Origin: JAXMAR01 sp046350295
Lineage (GTDB): Bacteria > Planctomycetota > Planctomycetia > Gemmatales > Gemmataceae
Direction of reading: 5' to 3'
Length of the DNA stretch: 64,000 bases
NCBI GenBank assembly: GCA_046350295.1
Contig: JAXMAR010000002.1
Coordinates: 258,153-322,152 of the forward strand
Shown here: one piece after another, positions 34,395 to 43,000 of the stretch
Layout of the letters: each line of letters opens with the position of its first letter
Numbering within the stretch: position 1 is the first letter of the stretch
Made by a program: the position numbers and the translations under genes
The notes under the pieces: model-generated
Databases searched by the model: none
What the model was told of the DNA's origin: nothing
Seen by the model: the letters and a program-made list of their open reading frames with translations, nothing else

Positions 34395-35438
34395 ATGCCG
34401 TCGTTCACGATCATCATCGTTTCGCACAACAAACCGAGCCTTTTGCCCGAGGCGGTCGAGAGCGTTCTGGCGCAGACCCACCCGGACTGGCAAGCGCTCC
34501 TCATCGACAGCGGCACGCTTCACGATCGCGGCTTCTTCGACGCCTTTCACTGGAACAGCGATGCGCGGCTGCGCATCATCCGCTCGCACGAGACGCGCGC
34601 CCTGCGCCGCAAGAAGGCGATGGCGCCCTGGTGCTTCAACGAGTGCTTTCGCCGCGGCTGGGTGGCGGGCGACCTCGTCATGTATCTCTGCGACGACGAC
34701 ATCCTCTATCCGAACGCGTTCGCCACGTTCGCGCACGCCTTCACGGACCACCCGGCCGCGATGGCCATGTACGCCGCGCAGGACATCGGCTGGATCGGCG
34801 CCGATGGCGTGGGGCGAATCATCGGCGAGCGCCGCGCCCTGGCGCCGGGCGGAAAATGTTGCGCCGGCCGCATCATGGACGGGCAGGTGGACTATCTGCA
34901 ACTCTGTCATCGCCGGGCCGCCCTGGACGCCTTCTCCGGAGACGAGTACTGGCCGGAGGAACGCGCTACGGGGGACCACGCGGACGGACTATTCATGGAG
35001 AAGCTGGGCCGGCTGTATCCGATCCTGCCTTTGGATGTGAAGGTGAGCCAGAACCGGCGGACGCCGTGGAGCGTGAATCTGCCGGCGGCGCCAGCGGAAA
35101 ACGCCCGCGAGACGCCGGTACACGAGACGATCATGGACACCTGGACCGCGCTACGCGCGCGGCTCGGGTCCGGTGAATCAGGCGACATGCTCGAAGGGGA
35201 ACTCAACGTGTTTCAGGCGGAGCTGCGCCGGTTGTGCGAGCAGGACTACGCCCAGCGGCGCCGGCTCGTCTCGCGCCGCTACCAACTCGCTGACCGGCTT
35301 CATGGCTTGCTGGCCGGCGCGGCGGCGCTGGGAGAGCGGGCGACAAGCCTTTTCACGCGGGACAGGGCCCGCCGCAGCCAGGATCGACGCGCCGGCGGAG
35401 CCGCGCCTGCGTCCGGGGAGAGCCCCCGGAGCGTTTGA
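34395..35438 (+). CDS. Glycosyltransferase family 2
   Basis: 347 residues, GGAGG before the ATG. The GT-A fold opens SFTIIIVSHNKPSLLPEAVESVLAQTH, with the acidic metal motif CDDDILYP. A C-terminal region of about 120 residues is helical and Arg-rich and may hold the enzyme at the membrane. Its last 139 bases overlap the 3' end of the methyltransferase gene on the opposite strand. The long upstream gap (34252-34394) contains GGCGCC-type inverted repeats but no gene. Confidence 0.8.
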   Translation: MPSFTIIIVSHNKPSLLPEAVESVLAQTHPDWQALLIDSGTLHDRGFFDAFHWNSDARLRIIRSHETRALRRKKAMAPWCFNECFRRGWVAGDLVMYLCDDDILYPNAFATFAHAFTDHPAAMAMYAAQDIGWIGADGVGRIIGERRALAPGGKCCAGRIMDGQVDYLQLCHRRAALDAFSGDEYWPEERATGDHADGLFMEKLGRLYPILPLDVKVSQNRRTPWSVNLPAAPAENARETPVHETIMDTWTALRARLGSGESGDMLEGELNVFQAELRRLCEQDYAQRRRLVSRRYQLADRLHGLLAGAAALGERATSLFTRDRARRSQDRRAGGAAPASGESPRSV

Positions 35439-36196
35439 CGCGTTTTCGCGATCAGATCGCGCCGCTCCGGCGCCGCGAGCGTGGCGGCGCGGCGGGCCAG
35501 GATCGTGGTTCCGTGCGGCGCCTGACCGCGACCCATGGTGTCGGTCTCCAGGAGTTCCGGGACGAAGCCGGCGTCGAGCAACATGCGGGTCAAGGCGTCG
35601 AGCGTGGGCCAGAATGACCAGGCGGAGAGCCCCGACAGCGGATCGGCGAAGCCCGCTTCGTGCCATTTCTTGCCCGCGTAGCCGCCCAACCGCATCTCCA
35701 CCTGACTCAACGGGCAGTAATGCGTGTTGATGTAAACCGTGTCCGTGACGGCCTCCAGCTTGGCCAGGAACTCCCACGGCGCCGGCAGATGGTAGAGAAG
35801 GCCGACGCAGTAGACGGCGTCGAAGCGTCCCAGCGGCGCGAAGTCGAAGGATTCCAGATCGGCCTGAAGGAAACGGACGTTGGGGACGTTCAACGCCTGC
35901 TGCACGAAACGCGCCTTGGCGAGGTTGTAGTCCCGCCCCTCCAAGGCGACGACTTCTTCCACGCCCGGCCGCCTGGCCAGCTCGAACGTGCCACCCCCCT
36001 GGCAGGAGCCGACCTCGAGCAGGCGCCGCGGGCGCCGGACGAGGCGGAAGAACTGCGACGGCCGGACGTCTTCGCGGTGGTCGAGGCCCGAGCCGAACGC
36101 CGCGCCGCCGATGATGAACGTCGCCATCCAGGGGAAGCGCTCTCCCAGGCGGTCGAAGCCTTCGCGCACGATGCTCAACGGCAGAGTGACAGACAT
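35300..36196 (-). CDS. Class I SAM-dependent methyltransferase
   Basis: 298 residues, AAGGG before the ATG. Motif I is LLEVGSCQGGGTFELA, then EGRDYNLAKARF and QADLESFD. The catalytic-region motif is FDAVYCVGLLYHLPAPWEFLAKL. It likely methylates a glycan or lipid precursor, given the glycosyltransferases on either side. The C-terminal 60 residues are Arg/Ala/Ser-rich and low in complexity, and their DNA overlaps the GT2 gene. It follows the upstream GT gene by ten bases (operon). Confidence 0.8.
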   Translation of the reverse strand: MSVTLPLSIVREGFDRLGERFPWMATFIIGGAAFGSGLDHREDVRPSQFFRLVRRPRRLLEVGSCQGGGTFELARRPGVEEVVALEGRDYNLAKARFVQQALNVPNVRFLQADLESFDFAPLGRFDAVYCVGLLYHLPAPWEFLAKLEAVTDTVYINTHYCPLSQVEMRLGGYAGKKWHEAGFADPLSGLSAWSFWPTLDALTRMLLDAGFVPELLETDTMGRGQAPHGTTILARRAATLAAPERRDLIAKTRQTLRGLSPDAGAAPPARRSWLRRALSRVKRLVARSPSAAAPASKP

Positions 36197-36206
36197 GACG
36201 TGCCCT

Positions 36207-37448
36207 TCAGAATAGCCGGCCGATCTCCTTGCCGACGCGGCGCAGCGCCCGCCATGGCAACCGGTAAATGGGCTCAGCCGTCAACCGGCCGAGGAACGTC
36301 CGCGGCAGCGTGTGATAGTGGTCGACGAGCCGCTTCACCCCATGGGCGTGCAGGGCGTCGTACAGCACGCGGTAGCCCTTCCTTTTGTCGGATTCGAAAA
36401 AGCCGTCCTCCGTGCGCAACGCATACCAATGGCGGCGATAGCGGAAGAGGTTGAACCCGCGGTATTGTTCGACCAGCACGGCGACTTCGTCCGCGGCCGG
36501 CGCCGCCTCGTAGCGCCAGTCGGGCTCCGCGCGTTCGGCGAGCAGCCGCACCAGCTCCGTCGCCGTCGGCTCTTTCCCTTGCCGCGCCTGGCGAATCCAG
36601 GGGTTTTCGAGCGCCGGCTCGACCCGGCCGCTGTCGCGCGCTTCGAGGGCGCGCAGGGCCATGCCGCGGCCGTCGTTCGGGCCCTGGTAATCCGCCGGCC
36701 CCCCCTCGTTGGGGTGCCAGACGTGGTAGAGGTACTCGTCACGGAGCCAGCGTTCGGCCAGGCCGTGGTTGACGAGGCGAAACGTCATGTCGTAAGGACC
36801 GCACATGTAGCCGAGGTAATCGATGTGCTCGTCGGCGCCGCCGATGGCGATAAGGTCGGTCCGGGCCGCGGCCATGCAGGCGCCGTAGTTGGCGGAATGG
36901 ATCATGTCCGGGTTGTTCTCCGCCAAGCCGCTGGAGACCCCACCGTGCCAGTTGATGCAGCCCGGGCCGAGAATGTCTTCGATGGCGGGATAGGCGAACG
37001 GATGGAAGCGCGGATCGACATTGCGGACCTGATCGACGTGGATCACGGCCCGCGGCGTCTGCATAAAGGCATCGAGGACCTTGGCGACGAAGTTGGGGGT
37101 GAAGATGGCGTCCGAATCGCAGACCACGCAATACCGGCCCTGCGCCAGCAAGAGGCCGAGATTGTAGAGGCGATGCTTGTTGAAGATGACGTCGTCCGGA
37201 TAGCCGGCGACGAGCCATTGATCGACGAGCGGCTTGTCCGGCCCGTCGCGAAAGACCATGTCGCAAAGCCGCGCCGGCTTGCGGTCGTAGAACTCCAGCC
37301 ACAAAAGCTCGTACTGGTCGCGCGGCGCCGTCTGCTCGTTGAGGTAGCGGAGGCTGTGGAAGCTCTCGCGCACGCCCCAGTCGATAAGGATGACGCTGAG
37401 GCGGCACTCCGGCGTGGAGCGGCGCAGGACGAGTTCCGGGGTCGGCAC
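36207..37448 (-). CDS. Glycosyltransferase family 2-like
   Basis: 413 residues if started at the GTG at 37448, which has AAGGAAG at good spacing. An ATG at 37502 would add 18 residues but lacks a ribosome site. The fold starts CRLSVILIDWG, with ALLLAQGRYCVVCDSDAIFTP carrying the DxD-type motif and NWHGGVSSG in the acceptor region. The last 100 residues are not typical of GT2. It is first in the leftward unit with the methyltransferase and divergent from the HddA-like gene. Confidence 0.75.
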   Translation of the reverse strand: MPTPELVLRRSTPECRLSVILIDWGVRESFHSLRYLNEQTAPRDQYELLWLEFYDRKPARLCDMVFRDGPDKPLVDQWLVAGYPDDVIFNKHRLYNLGLLLAQGRYCVVCDSDAIFTPNFVAKVLDAFMQTPRAVIHVDQVRNVDPRFHPFAYPAIEDILGPGCINWHGGVSSGLAENNPDMIHSANYGACMAAARTDLIAIGGADEHIDYLGYMCGPYDMTFRLVNHGLAERWLRDEYLYHVWHPNEGGPADYQGPNDGRGMALRALEARDSGRVEPALENPWIRQARQGKEPTATELVRLLAERAEPDWRYEAAPAADEVAVLVEQYRGFNLFRYRRHWYALRTEDGFFESDKRKGYRVLYDALHAHGVKRLVDHYHTLPRTFLGRLTAEPIYRLPWRALRRVGKEIGRLF

Positions 37449-37603
37449 GGTGTTTCTTCCTTCGGGGCGCAGACTTGTCAGCCACATCCTTGTCGGCCAC
37501 ATCGAATCGTGACGCAGGAGGCTAACAGGAACGCGGCAGGTGAGTCAACGAACCGCCTCGCGACAAATCCGGCGCCACAATCGGCCCATCGCCCCAAAAT
37601 GCC

Positions 37604-37633
37604 TTGACCTATTCTGCCGCTCCATGCCAGAAT
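37604..37633 (+). promoter_or_regulatory. Possible promoter of the nucleotide-sugar operon
   Basis: TTGACC at 37604-37609 and CAGAAT at 37628-37633 with 18 bases between, about 87 bases before the kinase ATG. The only decent match in the 271-base divergent gap. Confidence 0.35.
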
Positions 37634-37719
37634 GCCCGCTCACAAGAGCCACACACACGCCGGCCCACGCCGGCCCTCGCCCGGAAGGATTCCGCGGCGC
37701 CTCCACCGGCAGGTCAAGG

Positions 37720-38916
37720 ATGATCATCTGTCGCACGCCGTACCGCATCTCGTTTTTCGGGGGCGGCACTGACTATCCCGCCTGGTATCGCGCCCATGGC
37801 GGAGCCGTCCTGGCCGCGGCCATCGACAAGTATTGCTACCTCACCGTCCGCGAGTTACCCCCCTTCTTCGAGCACAAGATTCGCGTCGTCTATCGCAAGA
37901 TCGAGACGTGCCAGAGCGTCAAGGACATCGAGCATCCGGCCGTGCGCGAGACGATGCGTCACCTCGGCTTCGACGACGGCCTCGAAATCCACCACGACGG
38001 CGACCTGCCCGCACGCAGCGGCATGGGCTCCAGCTCCGCCTTCACCGTCGGCCTCCTGCACGCCCTTTACGCCCTGCGCGGCGAGACGCCGGCGCCCCTG
38101 CAGCTTGCCGAGGAGAGCATCCACATCGAGCAGCAGCGCCTGGGGGAGACGGTCGGCTCGCAGGACCAGGTGATGGCCGCGTTCGGCGGCTTGCGCAGCG
38201 TGCAGTTCCACCGCTCGGGCGAAGCGGGCTGCTCCGGTCCGCGCCATGCGATGACAGTCGATCGCGTCCCGCTCACGCCGGACCGGTCCGCCGAGCTACA
38301 AGCCCACCTCATGCTCTTCTACACGGGCATCCCGCGCACCGCGTCCGATGTCGCCCACAGCTACGTCGCCAACCTCGACGCCTGTCGGCCTCAGCTCGAA
38401 ACGCTGCGCCGCCTGGTCGATGAGGCGACCGACCTGCTCGTGAGCCGGCTCGATATCCGCGGCTTCGGCGAACTACTGCACGAAGCCTGGCAGACGAAAC
38501 GTTCACTCAGTCCGCTCGTCTCCAACGCACGCATCGACGCCCTTTACCGGCGGGCGCTCGCTGGGGCCGTCGGCGGCAAGCTCGCCGGGGCCGGCGGCGG
38601 CGGCTTCCTGCTGCTTTTCGTACCGCCCGCCAAGCAGAAGCGCGTCCTCGCCGCCATGGCCGACGTGCTACACGTCCCCTTCGCCTTCGACACCGAAGGC
38701 AGCCGGATCCTGTTCGAGGAAAACCCCAGCCCGAGCCGCTCGCGCACGGCCAGACGAAGTCCCCGCGGCGCCTGGCCGTTTGACGTTGGAACTACCGTGA
38801 ACGCGCACTCCCGTATCTACGTCGCCGGCGCCGCCACCCCTTGGGCAGGACGCTGCGCCAACGTCTCGCCGCCGAGGGCTTTGACCTCTTGGACGCGCCC
38901 GGCGAACCGAGCCTGA
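37720..38916 (+). CDS. hddA: GHMP sugar kinase, D-glycero-D-manno-heptose 7-phosphate kinase-like
   Basis: The ATG at 37720 starts MIICRTPYRISFFGGGTDYPAW, the exact opening of HddA-type kinases. The ATP loop is LPARSGMGSSSAFTVGLLHAL, and the C-terminal motif is KLAGAGGGGFLLLFV. HddA phosphorylates heptose 7-phosphate at C1 in the GDP-heptose route. The family normally ends soon after SRILFEE, near 38730. Here the frame runs on through a TGA that is out of frame (38781) and into the first codons of the next gene before ending at 38916. One missing base near 38725-38780 would explain this. The symbol reflects similarity only. First gene of the operon. Confidence 0.8.
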   Translation: MIICRTPYRISFFGGGTDYPAWYRAHGGAVLAAAIDKYCYLTVRELPPFFEHKIRVVYRKIETCQSVKDIEHPAVRETMRHLGFDDGLEIHHDGDLPARSGMGSSSAFTVGLLHALYALRGETPAPLQLAEESIHIEQQRLGETVGSQDQVMAAFGGLRSVQFHRSGEAGCSGPRHAMTVDRVPLTPDRSAELQAHLMLFYTGIPRTASDVAHSYVANLDACRPQLETLRRLVDEATDLLVSRLDIRGFGELLHEAWQTKRSLSPLVSNARIDALYRRALAGAVGGKLAGAGGGGFLLLFVPPAKQKRVLAAMADVLHVPFAFDTEGSRILFEENPSPSRSRTARRSPRGAWPFDVGTTVNAHSRIYVAGAATPWAGRCANVSPPRALTSWTRPANRA

Positions 38917-39746
38917 CATCGTCGGAGCAGGTGGACGACTTCTTCGCCGCCGCCCGTCCGGAATACGTCTTCCTCGTCGCCGGGGAATCAGGCGGCATCG
39001 CTGAAAACGAGCGGCGGCCCGCGGACCTGATGCTCGACAATCTCCTGGTCGCCGCCAACGTGATCGGCGCGGCGTGGCGTCGCGGTGTCGCCAAACTTCT
39101 CTATGTCTCCAGCTCCTGTGCCTATCCGAAGGACGCGCCGCAACCGCTGGCTGTCGCGTCGCTCCTCACCGGGCCGCTGGAGCCGACAAGCGAAGCGTAC
39201 GCTCTCGCCAAGCTCGCCGGCTGGAAGCTGTGCGACGCTTTCCGCCGGCAATACGGCGCCCGCTTCATCACGGCGTTTCCCGCCAATCCCTTCGGCCCCG
39301 GCGACGACTTCAGCGCCGGCGGCCACGTCATCCCCGCCCTGATGCGCCGCGTCCACCGCGCCAAGGAGGACGCCGAGCCGGCGGTCACGATCTGGGGCAG
39401 CGGCGCCCCACGCCGCGAGTTCATCTATCTCCCCGACCTCGCGGACGCCTGCGTCTTCCTCATGCGTCACTACGACCGCGCCGCGCCCATCAATGTCGGC
39501 GCCGGCAGCGAGCATTCCATCGCCGAGGTCGCCCGCGCCGTCGCCCAGGTCGTCGGCTATCGCGGCCGCCTTGTGTTCGACACGAGCCGGCCCGACGGCG
39601 CCGCGCGCAAGACCCTCGATTCCACGTCGCTACTCGCCCTGGGCTGGCAGCCACCAACGGGCTTCCGGGCCGCCCTCGAAGAAATCTACGCCTGGTTCCT
39701 GGCTCACGGCGCGAAGGAGGAGCAGCATGCTCGAGCGGCTGTATAA
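38797..39746 (+). CDS. NAD(P)-dependent reductase/epimerase, GDP-fucose synthase (Fcl)-like
   Basis: The natural start is the GTG at 38797 (VNAHSRIYVAGA, the usual Fcl opening). The frame must shift by one base at the C-run 38837-38840 to continue as PLGRTLRQRL, so the intact frame begins only at 38841. The remainder is clearly Fcl-like: EPTSEAYALAKLAG (YxxxK), then NPFGPGDDFSAGGHVIPALMRR and WGSGAPRREFIYLPDLA. These enzymes act on GDP-4-keto-6-deoxy sugars by epimerisation and reduction. The 3' end overlaps the next gene by 20 bases. Confidence 0.75.
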
Positions 39747-40683
39747 ATCGCTCTATCGCATTCGCCGCCTGGAAGAGGAGATCGCCCACGTCTACCCGAG
39801 CGATCGCATCAAGAGCCCGGTACACCTCTCCATCGGGCAGGAGGCGGTCTCGGTCGGCGTGTGCGAGGCGCTTGAACCGGACGACGTCGTCTTCGGCACC
39901 TACCGCGGCCACGCCCTCTACCTCGCCAAGGGAGGAAACATGCGGCGAATGGTCGCCGAGCTCTATGGCAAGGCGACCGGCTGCGCGGGGGGCAAGGGGG
40001 GCTCGATGCACCTCGTCGATCCCGAGGCCGGAGTGATGGGAATGTCGGCCGTGGTCGGCTCCACGATCCCGAACGCCGTCGGCTATGCCTACGCATTGCG
40101 GTACTGGCGTGACAGCCGCGTCGTCGTCAGTTTCTTCGGCGACGGCGCCACGGAGGAAGGGGTGTTCGCGGAGAGCCTTAACTTCGCCGCGCTCAAGCGG
40201 CTGCCTGTCCTCTTCGTGTGCGAGAACAACCGTTACGCGATCCACACGCACCAGAGCCGCCGGCAGGCGACGCTCGACATTTGCGCTCGCGCCGCGGCGC
40301 ACGGCGTCCGCGCGGAGCGAATCGACGACAACGATGTGCTCCGCCTTTTCGAGCGCACGCGCGAGCTGCTGACGCGATTGCGATCCGGCGACGGACCGTT
40401 CTTGCTCGAAGCGATGACCTATCGCTGGCAGGAACATGTCGGCCCCGGCGAGGATTTCCGCCTGGGCTTTCGTGCGGAAGAGGAAGCGCGACCCTGGAAG
40501 GACGGGGATCAACTCGCCCGGCTCGCCGCGCTGGTTCCCGAGACGGAGCGCCGACGGATCGAGGCGGCGGTCGAGGAGGAGGTTTTCGCGGCGTTTCAGT
40601 TCGCCGAGGCCTCCCCGGAACCGGACGCCGCCGCGCTTTACAGCGATGTCTTCGAGGAGGAGCGCTCATGCGCAGCGACGTGA
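39727..40683 (+). CDS. Thiamine diphosphate-dependent E1 component, alpha subunit
   Basis: 318 residues from the ATG at 39727. It has VHLSIGQEAVSVGV, GGKGGSMHL and the thiamine diphosphate motif GDG (138-140) through ENN (166-168). The fold is the alpha subunit of 2-oxoacid dehydrogenase/acetoin dehydrogenase E1. No E2 or E3 gene is present, and the neighbours are sugar enzymes, so classic pyruvate dehydrogenase work is unlikely. In avilamycin biosynthesis, E1-like pairs (AviB1/AviB2) are proposed to add a two-carbon branch to a sugar. A similar ketol/acyl transfer is my inference here. Confidence 0.8.
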   Translation: MLERLYKSLYRIRRLEEEIAHVYPSDRIKSPVHLSIGQEAVSVGVCEALEPDDVVFGTYRGHALYLAKGGNMRRMVAELYGKATGCAGGKGGSMHLVDPEAGVMGMSAVVGSTIPNAVGYAYALRYWRDSRVVVSFFGDGATEEGVFAESLNFAALKRLPVLFVCENNRYAIHTHQSRRQATLDICARAAAHGVRAERIDDNDVLRLFERTRELLTRLRSGDGPFLLEAMTYRWQEHVGPGEDFRLGFRAEEEARPWKDGDQLARLAALVPETERRRIEAAVEEEVFAAFQFAEASPEPDAAALYSDVFEEERSCAAT

Positions 40684-41756
40684 TGACGCGCCCCGTCGCG
40701 CCGCCGCAGGAGACGGCGCGCTTTCTCTCCTACGTCGAGGCGATCCGCGAGGCGACCGACCTGGAGATGGCCCGCGATCCCGCGGTGCTCCTCTTCGGTC
40801 TCGACGTGGACGACCCCAAGGCCGTGCAGGGTACAACGCGCGGCCTGGCGGAGAAATACGGCCCCGAGCGCGTCTTCGGCACACCCCTTTCCGAGGAGGC
40901 GATGACCGGGGCGGCCGTCGGCATGGCGCTTGCCGGACTGCGGCCTATCCACGTCCACATCCGCATGGACTTCCTGCTCCTGGCGATGAACCAGCTCGTC
41001 AACGTCGCCGCCAAGAGCCGCTACATGTACGGCGGCCGGGTCGCGCTGCCGTTCGTCGTCCGTTCCATGATCGGCAAGAGCTGGGGGCAGGGGGCGCAGC
41101 ATTCGCAAGGACTGCACAGTTTCTTCATGCACGTGCCGGGCCTCAAGGTCGTCGCCCCGGCGACGCCGCATGACGCCAAGGGCTGCTTGAGCGCCGCGAT
41201 CCGGGACGATAACCCGGTGCTCTTCGTCGAGCATCGTCTGCTCTACTCGCAGCGCGGGCCGGTCCCGGAAGGCTCCTATCAAGTCCGACCGGGCAAGGCG
41301 CGAATCACGGCTGGCGGTCGCGACGTCACCATCGTCGGCATCTCGGCGATGCAAGGCGAATGTCTCGTTGCCCGGCGCCACCTCGACGACGTCGGCCTGA
41401 GCGCCGAGGTCATCGATCCCGTCTGGCTCAGCCCGCTCGATATCGACACGATCGCGGAATCCGCCGAGCGGACCGGGAAGCTCCTGGTGGTCGACAACGG
41501 CTGGACCACGTGCGGCGCCGGGGCCGAGATCGTCGCCCAGGTGGCGGAGCGGCTGATGGCGATTCGCGACCTGCGCGTGCGCCGCCTCGGCTTCGCCCCC
41601 GTGACCTGCCCGACGGCGCCCGCCCTCGAGCGGCTGTTCTATCCCAACGCCCAGACCATCGCCGCCGCCGCACGCGACCTGGTCGAGGGCCGCCCGACCG
41701 GCTGGCTCCCCGAGGCGAAGACCGAGCCGGGGGCTGACTTCAAGGGGCCATTCTGA
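40668..41756 (+). CDS. Thiamine diphosphate-dependent E1 component, beta subunit
   Basis: 362 residues from the ATG at 40668, with GAGGAGG upstream and a 16-base overlap with the alpha gene. The usual beta features are present: TPLSEEAMTGAAVGMALAGL, HSQGLHSFFMHVPGLKVVAPATP and the C-terminal transketolase-C domain VTIVGISAMQGE through DNGWTTCGAGAEI. Together with the alpha subunit it should form the alpha2beta2 E1 heterotetramer. The next gene starts at its stop (TGATG). Confidence 0.8.
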   Translation: MRSDVMTRPVAPPQETARFLSYVEAIREATDLEMARDPAVLLFGLDVDDPKAVQGTTRGLAEKYGPERVFGTPLSEEAMTGAAVGMALAGLRPIHVHIRMDFLLLAMNQLVNVAAKSRYMYGGRVALPFVVRSMIGKSWGQGAQHSQGLHSFFMHVPGLKVVAPATPHDAKGCLSAAIRDDNPVLFVEHRLLYSQRGPVPEGSYQVRPGKARITAGGRDVTIVGISAMQGECLVARRHLDDVGLSAEVIDPVWLSPLDIDTIAESAERTGKLLVVDNGWTTCGAGAEIVAQVAERLMAIRDLRVRRLGFAPVTCPTAPALERLFYPNAQTIAAAARDLVEGRPTGWLPEAKTEPGADFKGPF

Positions 41757-43000
41757 TGAGCGCCAATGCGCGAGCGACCGAGAAGCTCGATTGGCCCCTG
41801 ATGAAAAACAACATCAGCCGGGCCGATCTCGACGACGTGATCGCCCTCTTGCAGGCCGACGACCCGGTGTTGACGCAAGCGCGAAACGTCCGCGCCTTCG
41901 AGGAGGAATGGTCGAGCTGGCTCGGCGTGCGGCACAGCGTCTTCGTCAACTCCGGCTCCTCCGCCAACCTCATCACGCTCGCGGCGCTCAAAGCCCGCCA
42001 CGGCGGCGGTGAGATCATCGTTCCGACCATCACCTGGGTTTCCGACATCGCCGCGGCGCTGCACTGCGGCTTCGAGCCCGTTTTCGTCGACGTCGATCCG
42101 CGCACGCTCGGCATGGACAACCGACAGGTGATCGAGAAGCTCACGCCGCGCACGCGCGCCGTCTTCCTCACCCATGTCCTGGGCTACAACGCTCTGGGCC
42201 GCGAGCTGCTCGACACCCTCGCCGGGCGCGGCATCCCGCTGCTCGAGGACGTCTGCGAAGCCCACGGCGCCTGCTGCGACGGCCGCAAGCTGGGCACGTT
42301 CGGGCTGGCCTCGAACTTCTCCTTTTACTACGCACACCACCTGAGCACGATCGAAGGTGGCATGGTCTCGACGAACGATACCGACCTCTACGAGACGCTG
42401 CGGATGCTGCGCGGGCACGGCATGGTGCGCGAGGCGGACTCCGTGAGCCTGCGCCGCGACTACGCCGACCGGTTTCCCGATCTCAATCCCGACTTCATCT
42501 TCGCGCTGCCGGCGTACAACGTGCGCAGCACCGAGATCAACGCCGTCATCGGTCGGTCGCAGCTCAGGCGGCTGGACGAGGGAATCGCGCGCCGGACCGA
42601 GAACCTGCGCCTGTTCCTGGCCCATCTCGACCCGGAATCCTATCAGACGGATTTCGCCGTAGAGGAAAGCAGCAACTACGCGTTCACCCTCGTGCTGCGG
42701 CCCCCCACGGCGCCGCGCTCACAAGACGCCGTCTCCCAACTCGAGCGGCGCATGAAATGCGTGATGGTCGCCCTGCGCGGCGCCGGCGTCGAGTTTCGCC
42801 GTGGCACGTCAGGGGGCGGCAATCAACTGCGGCAACCCTATTTGCGGCGTCTCTTCGGCGACGCCCACGCCGCGCGCTTTCCGCACGCCGACCACGTCCA
42901 TTTCTTCGGCATGTACATCGGCAACTATCCGACGCTGGAACGGGACAAGATCCTGCGCTTGTGCGACCTTTTGAACCGTGTCGCATGGGAGGGCGCCTGA
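41756..43000 (+). CDS. DegT/DnrJ-family PLP enzyme, sugar 3-dehydratase-like (ColD/RfbH type)
   Basis: 414 residues of the aminotransferase fold. Cofactor-binding features are present: VNSGSSANLITLAAL and LLEDVCEAHGA (Asp165 to the PLP nitrogen). At the position of the Schiff-base Lys the sequence reads FSFYYAHHLSTIEGG, with His194-His195. In ColD and RfbH the catalytic Lys is likewise replaced by His, and the enzymes remove the C3 hydroxyl of a 4-keto sugar rather than transaminating. The NSGSSANL motif also matches that subgroup. A role in 3-deoxygenation is therefore well supported by family knowledge. The start overlaps the E1 beta stop, and the stop overlaps the next start. Confidence 0.85.
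   Translation: MSANARATEKLDWPLMKNNISRADLDDVIALLQADDPVLTQARNVRAFEEEWSSWLGVRHSVFVNSGSSANLITLAALKARHGGGEIIVPTITWVSDIAAALHCGFEPVFVDVDPRTLGMDNRQVIEKLTPRTRAVFLTHVLGYNALGRELLDTLAGRGIPLLEDVCEAHGACCDGRKLGTFGLASNFSFYYAHHLSTIEGGMVSTNDTDLYETLRMLRGHGMVREADSVSLRRDYADRFPDLNPDFIFALPAYNVRSTEINAVIGRSQLRRLDEGIARRTENLRLFLAHLDPESYQTDFAVEESSNYAFTLVLRPPTAPRSQDAVSQLERRMKCVMVALRGAGVEFRRGTSGGGNQLRQPYLRRLFGDAHAARFPHADHVHFFGMYIGNYPTLERDKILRLCDLLNRVAWEGA

Noticed and set aside
39727..41756. Annotation as pyruvate dehydrogenase E1
   Set aside because: No E2 or E3 is nearby and the flanking genes are sugar enzymes, so the generic thiamine diphosphate E1 label is safer.
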